A stretch of DNA of 58,227 nucleotides, taken from assembly GCA_001871325.1 (NCBI GenBank), contig MNVA01000037.1, forward strand, positions 1 to 58,227, given 5' to 3'. This DNA comes from Ignavibacteria bacterium CG1_02_37_35. GTDB lineage: Bacteria > Bacteroidota > Ignavibacteria > Ignavibacteriales > Ignavibacteriaceae. A program made the position numbers and the translations under genes. This document shows, in pieces, positions 46,574 through 54,359 of the stretch. The stretch's first letter is position 1. Each line of letters opens with the position of its first letter. The notes below the pieces were generated by a model. It searched no databases and was not told the DNA's origin. It was given only the letters and a program-made list of their open reading frames with translations.

Positions 46574-48029
46574 CAATCACCTCTGCATATTGTAATGCGT
46601 TTAGCAATACTGCGGCTTTGTTTCTAATTTCCTTTGCTTCAAGTTCGGGAGTGCTGTCAGCGACAATACCGGCTCCGGCTTGCCAGTACAATGTTTTTCC
46701 TTTTGCAAATAATGTTCTGATAGCAATACACATATCCAGGTTGCCGGAAAAATCAAAGTAACCGACTGCGCCTGCATAGACATTTCTACGAAGCTGTTCG
46801 TATTTGTAAATCAATTGCATCGCGCGGATTTTGGGCGCACCGGCAACTGTTCCAGCCGGGAAGCAAGCTTGTAAAGCATCAATTGCATCCCGATCTTCCG
46901 CAAGTTCTCCTTCAACTTTTGAAACGATGTGCATCACGTGAGAGTAGCGTTGTATTTTCATCAACTCGGAAACTTTAATTGAATCAAACTTACATACTCT
47001 GCCTAAATCATTTCTTCCGAGATCAACCAACATGGTATGTTCCGCTAATTCTTTCGGATCGTTCAATAAATTTTCTTCAAGCCGTTTGTCTTCTTCACTT
47101 GTTTGTCCTCTTCCGCGAGTTCCTGCAATTGGAAGCAGTTGCGCCTTTTTGTTTTTTACTTTTAATAGATCTTCCGGCGAAGTTCCGATAACGGTAAAAT
47201 CATTTTCAAATTCAAGGTGATACATATAGGGCGAAGGATTGATAATACGGAGCGCCCGGTAAACGTTGAAGAGATCACCCGTATAGGTAGTGGAAAATCT
47301 TTTTGATAAAACGATTTGAAAAATATCTCCCTCCACTATGTTTTGTTTACCCGCTTCGACTAATTTAAAAAAATCATTGTCCGATAGATCCGTAGAATAT
47401 TCATGCCGGGAGGAAAAGTCGGATGAAAACTCAAGCGGCTTTTTTAAATCTGCACGGAGTTTTGATAGTTCTTTTTTGCCTGATTGAAAAGCTTCTTCAA
47501 TTGATTGAAAAGCATTTACATTCACATTGGAAATTAAAATGATTTGATGTTTGTAATGGTCGAACGCAAGAATTGTTTTGTAGATGCCGAAAATGGAATC
47601 GGGATTATCGAAGCCGTTCTCTTTCCGGGGAACAATTTTTTCGATAAGGGAAATAGTTTCGTATCCGAGAAAACCGACAATTCCTCCGGTAAAATCGGGG
47701 AGTTCATCAATTTTTGGCTGTTTATATTTTTTCAATTCGGCTCTGATGTATTCGAAGATATTTTTTTCAAATGTCTCTTCTTCGCTCGCTATCTTTTTCG
47801 TAAGTAAAAGATGTTTGTTAAAAAATATCTTCTCGGGATTCTTTCCGATGAATGAATACCTCGCAAGATTGAGAGTGCCTTCAACCGATTCCAGCAAAAA
47901 ACTTTGCTTCCCGTTCTCGCGTATTTTGAGATAGGCGAGAACTGGAGTTAACAGATCCGCCGTAATAATTTCATACACCGGGATTAGATTGAACTCTTCA
48001 GCTAATTCGGAAAATTTTTCTATTGTCAT
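46554..48029 (-). CDS. trpE: Anthranilate synthase component I TrpE
   Basis: This chorismate-using enzyme makes anthranilate with TrpG. The N-terminal domain carries LLESVEGTLNLARYSFIG, matching the LLES tryptophan feedback site. The catalytic domain has FQIVLSKRFS, RIINPSPYMYHLEF, PIAGTRGRGQTSEED, DLGRNDLGRV, and FPAGTVAGAPKIRAMQLI. I choose the ATG at 48029 (491 residues). A TTG at 48056 is in frame but lies in the U-tract of the attenuator, so it is unlikely to be used. First structural gene of the operon. Confidence 0.95.
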   Translation of the reverse strand: MTIEKFSELAEEFNLIPVYEIITADLLTPVLAYLKIRENGKQSFLLESVEGTLNLARYSFIGKNPEKIFFNKHLLLTKKIASEEETFEKNIFEYIRAELKKYKQPKIDELPDFTGGIVGFLGYETISLIEKIVPRKENGFDNPDSIFGIYKTILAFDHYKHQIILISNVNVNAFQSIEEAFQSGKKELSKLRADLKKPLEFSSDFSSRHEYSTDLSDNDFFKLVEAGKQNIVEGDIFQIVLSKRFSTTYTGDLFNVYRALRIINPSPYMYHLEFENDFTVIGTSPEDLLKVKNKKAQLLPIAGTRGRGQTSEEDKRLEENLLNDPKELAEHTMLVDLGRNDLGRVCKFDSIKVSELMKIQRYSHVMHIVSKVEGELAEDRDAIDALQACFPAGTVAGAPKIRAMQLIYKYEQLRRNVYAGAVGYFDFSGNLDMCIAIRTLFAKGKTLYWQAGAGIVADSTPELEAKEIRNKAAVLLNALQYAEVIDENISN

Positions 48030-48051
48030 TTTTCGTTTATCGTTTACTAAA

Positions 48052-48092
48052 AACAAAAAACCCTTCCCAGTTGGTTCTGAGAAGGGTTTTTA
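48052..48092 (-). terminator. Trp attenuator terminator hairpin
   Basis: On the minus strand CCCTTCTCAG (48086-48077) pairs with CTGGGAAGGG (48070-48061). This gives ten pairs, one a G-U wobble, around the loop AACCAA, and a T-run from 48060 follows. Upstream A residues can extend the stem into that run. It lies between the leader peptide and trpE, so forming it stops transcription of the operon. Confidence 0.9.
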
Positions 48093-48113
48093 AAATTTTA
48101 TTGTTTCTCAAAA
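48075..48113 (-). promoter_or_regulatory. Trp antiterminator pairing
   Basis: TTTTGAGAA (48113-48105), right after the leader stop codon, can pair with TTCTCAGAA (48083-48075), nine pairs with one wobble. This takes up the inner half of the terminator's 5' arm, so the two structures exclude each other. A ribosome stopped at the leader stop codon would cover the upstream strand; one stalled at the Trp codons about 30 bases earlier would not. Confidence 0.8.
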
Positions 48114-48114
48114 A

Positions 48115-48210
48115 TCACTGGGATGTACAACCGCACGTACTAAACCACCACCAAAATAAGCGGCTGGTTGTAAAATTAGTGCGGTAATATGTTCCGGTGA
48201 TGTTTTTCAT
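48115..48210 (-). CDS. trpL: Trp leader peptide with three tandem Trp codons
   Basis: A 31-codon open frame (ATG 48210, TGA 48117-48115) encodes a peptide ending RLFWWWFSTCGCTSQ. The three consecutive TGG codons occupy 48153-48145. Tryptophan starvation should stall the ribosome there and favour the antiterminator. The frame is open further upstream, but the promoter at 48224-48252 places transcription start only a few bases before this ATG, so the longer frame is not transcribed from it. The leader stop lies next to the antiterminator strand, which fits the classic mechanism. Confidence 0.9.
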   Translation of the reverse strand: MKNITGTYYRTNFTTSRLFWWWFSTCGCTSQ

Positions 48211-48223
48211 AATTTTGGTTGTA

Positions 48224-48252
48224 AAGCTAAGTGAAGAAACCATTAATGTCAA
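48224..48252 (-). promoter_or_regulatory. Promoter of the trp operon
   Basis: On the minus strand a perfect TTGACA (48252-48247), a 17-bp spacer and TAGCTT (48229-48224) followed by TAC. Transcription would start near 48217, about seven bases before the leader-peptide ATG. The TAnnTTTAC pattern is shared with other promoters in the window. The rest of 48253-48456 shows no gene. Confidence 0.75.
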
Positions 48253-48456
48253 GGGGAAGCTAAAAAAAATGGTCGCAGAACTGAGTATCTTATTCATTTT
48301 ACAGATATTTATTCATTTTTTTCTATCATCAATTTTTTCAGACCGGTTAGGGGATGTTTGGTTGTGCTTTCTATTCGAACCATTATGCGATATAAACTTC
48401 CTCGAGTTGCAAATCACGGGTGCTTTTATCATTGTCCGCCGCTTTCTTCCGCCTGC

Positions 48457-50061
48457 TTATTTAAGTACGATCATCTTCTTCATGTCATGAACATTTCCTG
48501 CTGACAAACTGTAAAAATAAATTCCCGATGTAATATTCTTTGCATTAAAAAATATTTCGTGCTGTCCGGCAGATTTGTTTTCGTTTACCAAAACCTCAAC
48601 TTCTTTTCCAAGCACATCATAGATTTTTAGCAGGACAAAACTTTCTTCTTTTAAATTATAGAGAATTGATGTTGTAGGATTAAAAGGATTTGGAAAATTC
48701 TGATACAACTGAAAATTATAGACTTTTTCAATTTCATTTTCTACATCCACCACACTTAGCGTATCGGTAATCAAAGCGGTGTAAACGCTGAGTTTTCCAC
48801 CGTCAAGCCGCATCCATATTGGATAAACTTTTTTGTTGAAAGCTGCGATGTTTGTGTAATCACCGAAAAAGATTGAAGAAGTTGGAGTGAAGGAAGATTG
48901 GCTGATCTTGAAATTTTCAAAACTTTCCCCACCGTTTGAAGACTTTGCCAGATAGACATCAGTTGCATAACCGGATGTGTTTCTTCTATCATAAAAAACC
49001 GCATAAAGACTTCCGGTTGTCTGATCAATTGCCATCCACGGGAAAAACTGATGACGGGTTGAGTTATCATTATTCACACGAACGACATTTCCCCAGGTGT
49101 TTCCGCCGTCAGTTGATTTTATTACAAAGACATCCGAATTGTCTGTTCCATTGCGTTGATCACCCCAACAAACGTAAATGTTTCCCCTGGTTGGAGACCA
49201 ACTTGTATCGCATAACGTTATCGGCATACCGTTACAGCGGTTAATTCCGGGAACCATAAAATCCCAGCCGCCCGGCTGTGAAGTAACAAAAATATCTTTT
49301 CCGAAAGAGCCGCCGCCGTTAAGAGATTTATCAAACATAATTCCCGATGGACCAGCCCATGTTACATACACCTCACCGTTTAAACCCACTGCCGGAACTG
49401 CACCCTCGACGGTATTGTCTTCATCAATACAGTTACCGCCCCGGTCGCTTACCCTTACTGCACGTGACCATGATTCACCCTGATCAGTTGAACGTGAAAA
49501 TAGAATTCTCGTGCTGTCTGATTTTGCTGAAGAACCGTATTTATCAAACTCCGTCCAGCTTGCATAAAGATTATTTTTAAATTGCGAATGAAGATCAACT
49601 GCGAGCCATTCTTTGTCCTGCTGCTTAGGCGGGTTGAAATAAATTCCTTTTCCGTCATTCCAGGTTTTACCGTTATCGGTAGATTTTTGAACTACTATTC
49701 TGTCTATCCAGTTTGCAGAAACATATCCCGGGTAGGAAAGATGCGCGAAATATAAATTTCCCAATCCATCATAAATTACACAAGGATCACCCCAAACTCC
49801 GAGCGAAGAAGTAAGTGTTCCTTGCGTCCAAGTTTTTGCAGAATCTGAAGAGAAGAAATTGTAATTAATGTTTGCACCACCTGCAACTTGTGCGGGATTC
49901 GTTGGATTGATGGCAATTGTGACTTCTTCTGCATTGGTGGTTGAAGCGGCATCAACACGGATGTTTGTAAATTGGCAAAAGAGAGAGTTGGAAAGAAGCA
50001 GAGAAAAGAAAAGAATCTTTTTTAAGCTGCTGAACAGAACTACTTCTTTTTTTGTCTCCAT
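48457..50061 (-). CDS. Secreted Asp-box (sialidase-like) protein with type IX sorting domain
   Basis: A protein of 534 residues. After a signal sequence come six or so Asp-box/BNR motifs of a beta-propeller (for example KSTDNGKTW, RSTDQGESW, KSTDGGNTW). The C-terminal ~80 residues form a type IX secretion sorting domain with LYQNFPNPFNPTTSILYNL, KIYDVLGKEVEVLV and GIYFYSL. The substrate is unknown; Asp-boxes alone do not prove sialidase activity, and no catalytic Arg triad was identified. The ATG at 50061 is chosen because GGAGG precedes it by six bases; an ATG at 50088 is nine codons upstream. Probably co-transcribed with the gene at 50092. Confidence 0.85.
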   Translation of the reverse strand: METKKEVVLFSSLKKILFFSLLLSNSLFCQFTNIRVDAASTTNAEEVTIAINPTNPAQVAGGANINYNFFSSDSAKTWTQGTLTSSLGVWGDPCVIYDGLGNLYFAHLSYPGYVSANWIDRIVVQKSTDNGKTWNDGKGIYFNPPKQQDKEWLAVDLHSQFKNNLYASWTEFDKYGSSAKSDSTRILFSRSTDQGESWSRAVRVSDRGGNCIDEDNTVEGAVPAVGLNGEVYVTWAGPSGIMFDKSLNGGGSFGKDIFVTSQPGGWDFMVPGINRCNGMPITLCDTSWSPTRGNIYVCWGDQRNGTDNSDVFVIKSTDGGNTWGNVVRVNNDNSTRHQFFPWMAIDQTTGSLYAVFYDRRNTSGYATDVYLAKSSNGGESFENFKISQSSFTPTSSIFFGDYTNIAAFNKKVYPIWMRLDGGKLSVYTALITDTLSVVDVENEIEKVYNFQLYQNFPNPFNPTTSILYNLKEESFVLLKIYDVLGKEVEVLVNENKSAGQHEIFFNAKNITSGIYFYSLSAGNVHDMKKMIVLK

Positions 50062-50091
50062 TTGTTCCTCCGATCTTGAATATTTCATACT

Positions 50092-52707
50092 TTATTTCAA
50101 TACTATTAATTTTTTGGTTGCAAGAAAATTATTTGTCTGCAAAGTGTAAAAGTAAACGCCCGAAGGTAATTTTGCCGCATCAAAAGTAACTTCATAATTC
50201 CCGGCGGGTCTTTCTTCTCCAACTAAAGTTTGTACCGCTATTCCCAACACATCAAAAACTTTTAGAGAAACAAAACTTTTCTGCGGAACGGAAAATTTAA
50301 TGATCGTTGCCGGGTTAAAAGGATTCGGAAAATTCTGCTCTAAAGAAAATTGTTTTGGCGAAATCGTTGAAGTTTCTTCTGTTGAAATTGCAGTCAGAAT
50401 ATCATTTAAATTAATTTCAAAAGCTGATCGTCCATGAGTTGCCGCGCGCAACAGTCTTTTTGTTCCATTGTTGAAATAACTAAAATCTAGAACGGGAACG
50501 TAAGGCATTCCCTCTCCTAATCTATTCCAGGTCGCCCCGCTGTTTGTCGTGTAATATACACCAAAATCATTTCCAACATACATGTAAGCGGTGTTCACCG
50601 GATCAATAAAAAGATCGCTGCATGGAACATCGGGTAAATTTCCGCTGATGTTTACCCAGCTATTTCCCAAATCTGTTGATCGGAATACTTTTCCGGCGCC
50701 GAAACCGGAGCGGACAAAATATACAGTATTTGCATTGCCCGGATCAGTTACAACCCGTGCAATATAGTTGTTGGGTGTAGGGATGGTTGAAGTTCTCTCG
50801 ATCCAATTTATTCCTCCATCAGTTGAAACTTTAATTTGCGGTATGGTGGAATATTCGCCTGCCGCTAAAATAAAGTTGTTAGGATTTACTTTACTTTGAT
50901 TGAAAGAAACGATTGTTTTTTTTGCCGCCGCGGGAGAAATATTTGTCCATGAAGCGCCTGAGTTTGTAGATTTCCAAAAGCCCGTGGAAGCAGTGTAGAG
51001 GATAGTATGGTCGGTTACATGCATTGCAAATGGGGTAGTCCATGCCGGAGTTCCATCCCATGGGGGAGTAATGTCAGACCAATTATTTACGCCGCCATCA
51101 GTTGATTTGGTGAAACTCCCGTTTTGCGTACTATAATAAACGATATTCGGATTTGTATAATCATAAAAACATTCCATTCCGTCACCGGTAGAAACAAAGC
51201 TCCAGCTTGTGCTGCCTTTATTCGTTGTTCTAAAAACGCCGTTATCCTGAGCGCCTCCAAGCAGAATATTTTCATTTGTAGGATGAGAGGCAAGCCTGTA
51301 AAATTGAAGTGTAGAAATTGAATTATTAACCGAAGACCACGATGTTCCGCCGTTAGTTGATTTATAAATTCCTCCGTCGCAGCCGGTATAGACGTAATTT
51401 GAATTGGAAGGAGCAAAAACAATCTTATGATAATCAACATGCATGGGACTGTCCCATGCAGTTGTTCCGCTGAATGGACCTGACACATTTCGTACAACGT
51501 TTATTGTTGAACCATTGGTTGTTTTATGGAACTCTATATTTCCGAAGAGAACAAAATTTGGATCCGTTGGCTTCACCGCTAAAGCAAGATCATACCAGCC
51601 TTGATCATCCCACGTTGAACCATCATAACTTCCACCGAGATTTTTTTCAGCTGAAATTTGCGCCCAGCTTGTTCCATTATCAGTTGATTTATAAGCCTTT
51701 GAGGTGAAGTCGGTTTGGTTTGTATAAATGTATGAATAGAGCGTAGCGGGAGCAGAATTTGCAATCGCAATTTGCATCCGAACAATTAATGGAGTGGATG
51801 GTAACCCGGTATTGGATTGAACCCAGTTTAAACCCGCATTCGTCGAGGAATAGAAACCTGCAGTAGTAAAACCTCCTCCGGAAGAAAAGTAAACTCTATT
51901 CGGGTCGGTCGGATGGAAAACGATGTCGTTCGGGTCTTGCACTGTTTTCACTTTAGTCCAAGCTGCACCTCCATCGGTGCTTCTCCATATTCCTTCGTTT
52001 GCCATATCTCCTTTGAACCAATTCCCGCTGGCTAATGCTGCAAGTATTATATTCGAATTACCGGGACTAACCGCAATAGCTGCCACATGTGTGGAACTGC
52101 CAATTCCTTGATTGATTTTCGTCCAACTACTACCACCGTTGGTTGACTTATAAATTCCATCGCCGGAATAAGTATTCATATCCCATCCTGCAAGCAGTTC
52201 TCCGGTGCCCGCAAAAACGGTTTCCGGATTTTGAGGATCAATTGCTATAGCGCCGAAAGTTAAGAGTTCAAATTGATTTGATAAATCTTGCCAGGCACTT
52301 CCGCCGTTTGTTGTTTTCCAAATGCCTCCTGCAGCAGCCCCGATATAAACAATATTTGGATCAACGGGATGCACCGCAAGTCCGCGGATTCTGCCGCTAA
52401 AATTTCCCCAAATAAAAGGCCAGCCTGAAGTAATTGATTTTGGTCCGATGGCTCCCCATGAAACTTGAGCTTTAGTTTTGGAGAGGGATAATTTATCAAT
52501 TGCTATCTGCTTCTCCTTTTCACTGAAATATTTCGTCAAAGGGATTGTGTCTAAAGGAAACGCACGCTGCCGGTAGAACCATTCCAATCTTTTAAAAGAT
52601 TTTCTATCTTTTATTTTTGAAGGAACTTGATCCCAAACAGATGCGTATTGCGCAAATGATTGTGCCGAAAAAAGGAATAACATAGATAATAGTAATAGTC
52701 TATTCAT
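50092..52707 (-). CDS. Secreted 12-Asp-box beta-propeller protein with type IX sorting domain
   Basis: The 871-residue protein has a signal peptide (residues 1-19, ending FAQ) and at least twelve Asp-box motifs of the form STxxGxxW spread from about residue 130 to 760, such as KTTNGGSAW, KSTNGGSSW, RSTDGGAAW, KSTDNGTSW and RSTDLGNSW. This density suggests two tandem seven- to ten-bladed propellers, as in the sortilin/VPS10-like or xyloglucanase-type folds. The C terminus carries a type IX sorting domain with LEQNFPNPFNPATIIKFSV and SGVYFYTL. It should be exported and attached to the cell surface or released. Enzymatic activity is not evident. It precedes the related gene at 48457 by 30 bases. 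Confidence 0.87.
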   Translation of the reverse strand: MNRLLLLSMLFLFSAQSFAQYASVWDQVPSKIKDRKSFKRLEWFYRQRAFPLDTIPLTKYFSEKEKQIAIDKLSLSKTKAQVSWGAIGPKSITSGWPFIWGNFSGRIRGLAVHPVDPNIVYIGAAAGGIWKTTNGGSAWQDLSNQFELLTFGAIAIDPQNPETVFAGTGELLAGWDMNTYSGDGIYKSTNGGSSWTKINQGIGSSTHVAAIAVSPGNSNIILAALASGNWFKGDMANEGIWRSTDGGAAWTKVKTVQDPNDIVFHPTDPNRVYFSSGGGFTTAGFYSSTNAGLNWVQSNTGLPSTPLIVRMQIAIANSAPATLYSYIYTNQTDFTSKAYKSTDNGTSWAQISAEKNLGGSYDGSTWDDQGWYDLALAVKPTDPNFVLFGNIEFHKTTNGSTINVVRNVSGPFSGTTAWDSPMHVDYHKIVFAPSNSNYVYTGCDGGIYKSTNGGTSWSSVNNSISTLQFYRLASHPTNENILLGGAQDNGVFRTTNKGSTSWSFVSTGDGMECFYDYTNPNIVYYSTQNGSFTKSTDGGVNNWSDITPPWDGTPAWTTPFAMHVTDHTILYTASTGFWKSTNSGASWTNISPAAAKKTIVSFNQSKVNPNNFILAAGEYSTIPQIKVSTDGGINWIERTSTIPTPNNYIARVVTDPGNANTVYFVRSGFGAGKVFRSTDLGNSWVNISGNLPDVPCSDLFIDPVNTAYMYVGNDFGVYYTTNSGATWNRLGEGMPYVPVLDFSYFNNGTKRLLRAATHGRSAFEINLNDILTAISTEETSTISPKQFSLEQNFPNPFNPATIIKFSVPQKSFVSLKVFDVLGIAVQTLVGEERPAGNYEVTFDAAKLPSGVYFYTLQTNNFLATKKLIVLK

Positions 52708-52826
52708 TAAAAATCCAAAAGATTTAAAAGGATATTAGTTTCAAAAAGAAATTAAGAAAATCTTGGTTGATAAAAGATGAAATAATTCATAAGCCGAGTG
52801 AGATTTGAGCTAAATCAATAAGCTGT

Positions 52827-53068
52827 TTCGCTGTAGCGAAGAAATAACAAAAAAGCCAAGTACAATTTCGACTTGATTTTCGCTTTCAAATAGGCGACTA
52901 TTTCTTCTGCTCTGCGTATAGAGCTATTAAGGTGATCAAGTCAAGTTTACCCAACCCGGACGACCCCCGCAATAAGCCGGGTAAACCAGAAATCACAAAA
53001 AACAATTCGACACGGCGAATTACACAAACTTTAGGGAGAAAGTAATACATTTTTCCCAGACGCCGTGT
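52827..53068. ncRNA. Hairpin-rich gene-free stretch, candidate structured RNA
   Basis: The gap 52708-53263 has no convincing gene. It contains a run of stems. TTCGC-TGTA-GCGAA lies at 52827-52840. An 8-bp stem GACTTGAT/ATCAAGTC (52870-52877 with 52935-52942) closes two hairpins: AAATAG-GCGA-CTATTT (52888-52903) and GCTCT-GCGTAT-AGAGC (52909-52924). Two bases on, GTTTACCC pairs with GGGTAAAC (52945-52952 with 52979-52986), then ACACGGCG with CGCCGTGT (53010-53017 with 53061-53068), which holds an inner 8-bp hairpin (53034-53057). The GCGA loop is a GNRA tetraloop only when read on the plus strand. I match it to no known riboswitch. On the minus strand it would be the leader of the gene at 50092. 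Confidence 0.3.
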
Positions 53069-53092
53069 AGGAAAAAAGCCAAAAGGGGAGAA

Positions 53093-53243
53093 GAATAATG
53101 AATATCCAACAAGGAATTTCGAATGATGAAGTTAAAATAAGATCACTTCGACATTCATCATTCCCCGTCTTAGCCGGGCAGGCTTGTTCATTATTCGATA
53201 TTTAATTCTCGTTAGTGTGTTAGCAATATCGTTTTTTAAGTGC
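53093..53243 (+). repeat. Palindromic heptad element, copy 1
   Basis: Six 7-mers run on the plus strand without drift from 53093 to 53134: GAATAAT, GAATATC, CAACAAG, GAATTTC, GAATGAT, GAAGTTA. On the minus strand five GAANNNN heptads come back from 53196 to 53143: GAATAAT, GAACAAG, GAATGAT, GAATGTC, GAAGTGA. They are interrupted exactly at a heptad boundary by a 19-base G+C-rich insert (53164-53182). A conserved flank follows to the TAAGTGC ending at 53243. The same element in opposite orientation lies at 58031-58170. Confidence 0.75.
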
Positions 53244-53263
53244 ATTATTTTAATTATATCAGC

Positions 53264-54292
53264 TTACTCAATCCAGTCCGCAATAAAGATGTTTGTGTCA
53301 CCTTCTTTTTTGCTGCAGCGGTTTGAAGCAAAAATTAAATGTTTCCCGTCTCTGGTAAACATCGGGAAGCCGTCAAAGGATTCATAAAAAGTTATTTGTT
53401 CTATCCCGGTACCATCGGAATTAATCATGAACAAATTGAAATCTCTTCCTGTTTTACTCCCCGTGTTTGACGAAAAAATTATTTTTTTTGCGTCGGGAGA
53501 AAAGAAGGGAGCAAAACTCGCTTTACCGAGATGGGTGATCTGCTGCATGTTTTTCCCATCGGCATCCATCGTAAAAATTTCAAGTGCAGTTGGACGGACA
53601 TATCCATTTTTTACGAGGTCATTGTAATCAACCAAATCCTTTTCAGTTTTTGGGCGGCTTGCACGAAAAACAATTTTCGATCCATCATTTGAGAAGAAAG
53701 CTCCACCGTCATAACCTTTTTCGTGCGTTAATCTAATTTGATTTGAACCGTCTAAATCCATTAGATAAAGCTCAGGGTCACCATCGCGTGTTGACGTAAA
53801 AATAATTTTATTCCCTTTGGGTGAAATAGTAGCTTCGGCATCATATCCATCCGTGGAAGTTAATCTTTTCACATTTGAACCATCAGCATCTGCAGAATAA
53901 ATATCGAACGATTCATATAACTTCCAAACATAACCTTTTGATCTGTCCGGCAATGGTGGACAGTTTTCATCTGCTAGATGAGTTGAAGCATAAATAATTA
54001 AAGAATCTCCCGGGAGAAAATACGAACACGTTGTTCTTCCCTTCCCGGTTGAAACAAGTTTTTTATCGCTGCCGTCAATATTCATTGTGAAAATTTGGTC
54101 GCATTGAAGGCTCCCGTGGGTGGTTTGATAAATTAATTTTTTTTCATTGAAGGAGAGATAAGCTTCGGCGTTCTCTCCTTCAGGAGTCAACATACGAATG
54201 TTCGTAAGATGTTTTTCTTCGGGTAAGCGAAATGAATCAGTAGTTTGGCAGTAGAGAGCTCCCGCCAGAAAAATTAACAGAAAGAATTTCAT
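53264..54292 (-). CDS. TolB-like beta-propeller protein, secreted
   Basis: A 342-residue protein with a signal sequence (residues 1 to about 15, ending LYCQ) and five PD40/TolB-type repeats marked by NIDGSDKKLVS, DADGSNVKRLTS, DLDGSNQIRLTH, DADGKNMQQITH and NSDGTGIEQITF. Each is followed by a PxGxKIxFxSxR-type strand. This is a six-bladed propeller like the C-terminal part of TolB, but the TolB N-terminal domain is absent, so it is not the Tol-Pal component itself. Role unknown; extracellular or periplasmic. Confidence 0.8.
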   Translation of the reverse strand: MKFFLLIFLAGALYCQTTDSFRLPEEKHLTNIRMLTPEGENAEAYLSFNEKKLIYQTTHGSLQCDQIFTMNIDGSDKKLVSTGKGRTTCSYFLPGDSLIIYASTHLADENCPPLPDRSKGYVWKLYESFDIYSADADGSNVKRLTSTDGYDAEATISPKGNKIIFTSTRDGDPELYLMDLDGSNQIRLTHEKGYDGGAFFSNDGSKIVFRASRPKTEKDLVDYNDLVKNGYVRPTALEIFTMDADGKNMQQITHLGKASFAPFFSPDAKKIIFSSNTGSKTGRDFNLFMINSDGTGIEQITFYESFDGFPMFTRDGKHLIFASNRCSKKEGDTNIFIADWIE

Positions 54293-54359
54293 AAGTCTCC
54301 AGATTGATTATTAAATCTATTTAAAAGATAAGAATTGTTCGTAAAAAATCAGAGTTTAT

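Noticed and set aside
48030-48056. TTG start of trpE at 48056
   Set aside because: Lies inside the attenuator U-tract; the ATG at 48029 gives a normal TrpE N terminus.
48211-48297. Longer 60-codon version of the Trp leader frame
   Set aside because: The upstream part lies before the predicted trp promoter start; the 31-codon frame from 48210 explains the attenuator.
52827-53068. Known riboswitch, tmRNA, SRP RNA or RNase P RNA in the hairpin-rich gap
   Set aside because: No conserved core sequence of these classes could be recognised; kept only as a candidate structured RNA.
53093-53243. CRISPR array
   Set aside because: Units are 7 bp with a 3-base fixed core; far too short for repeats and spacers, and no cas genes are present.
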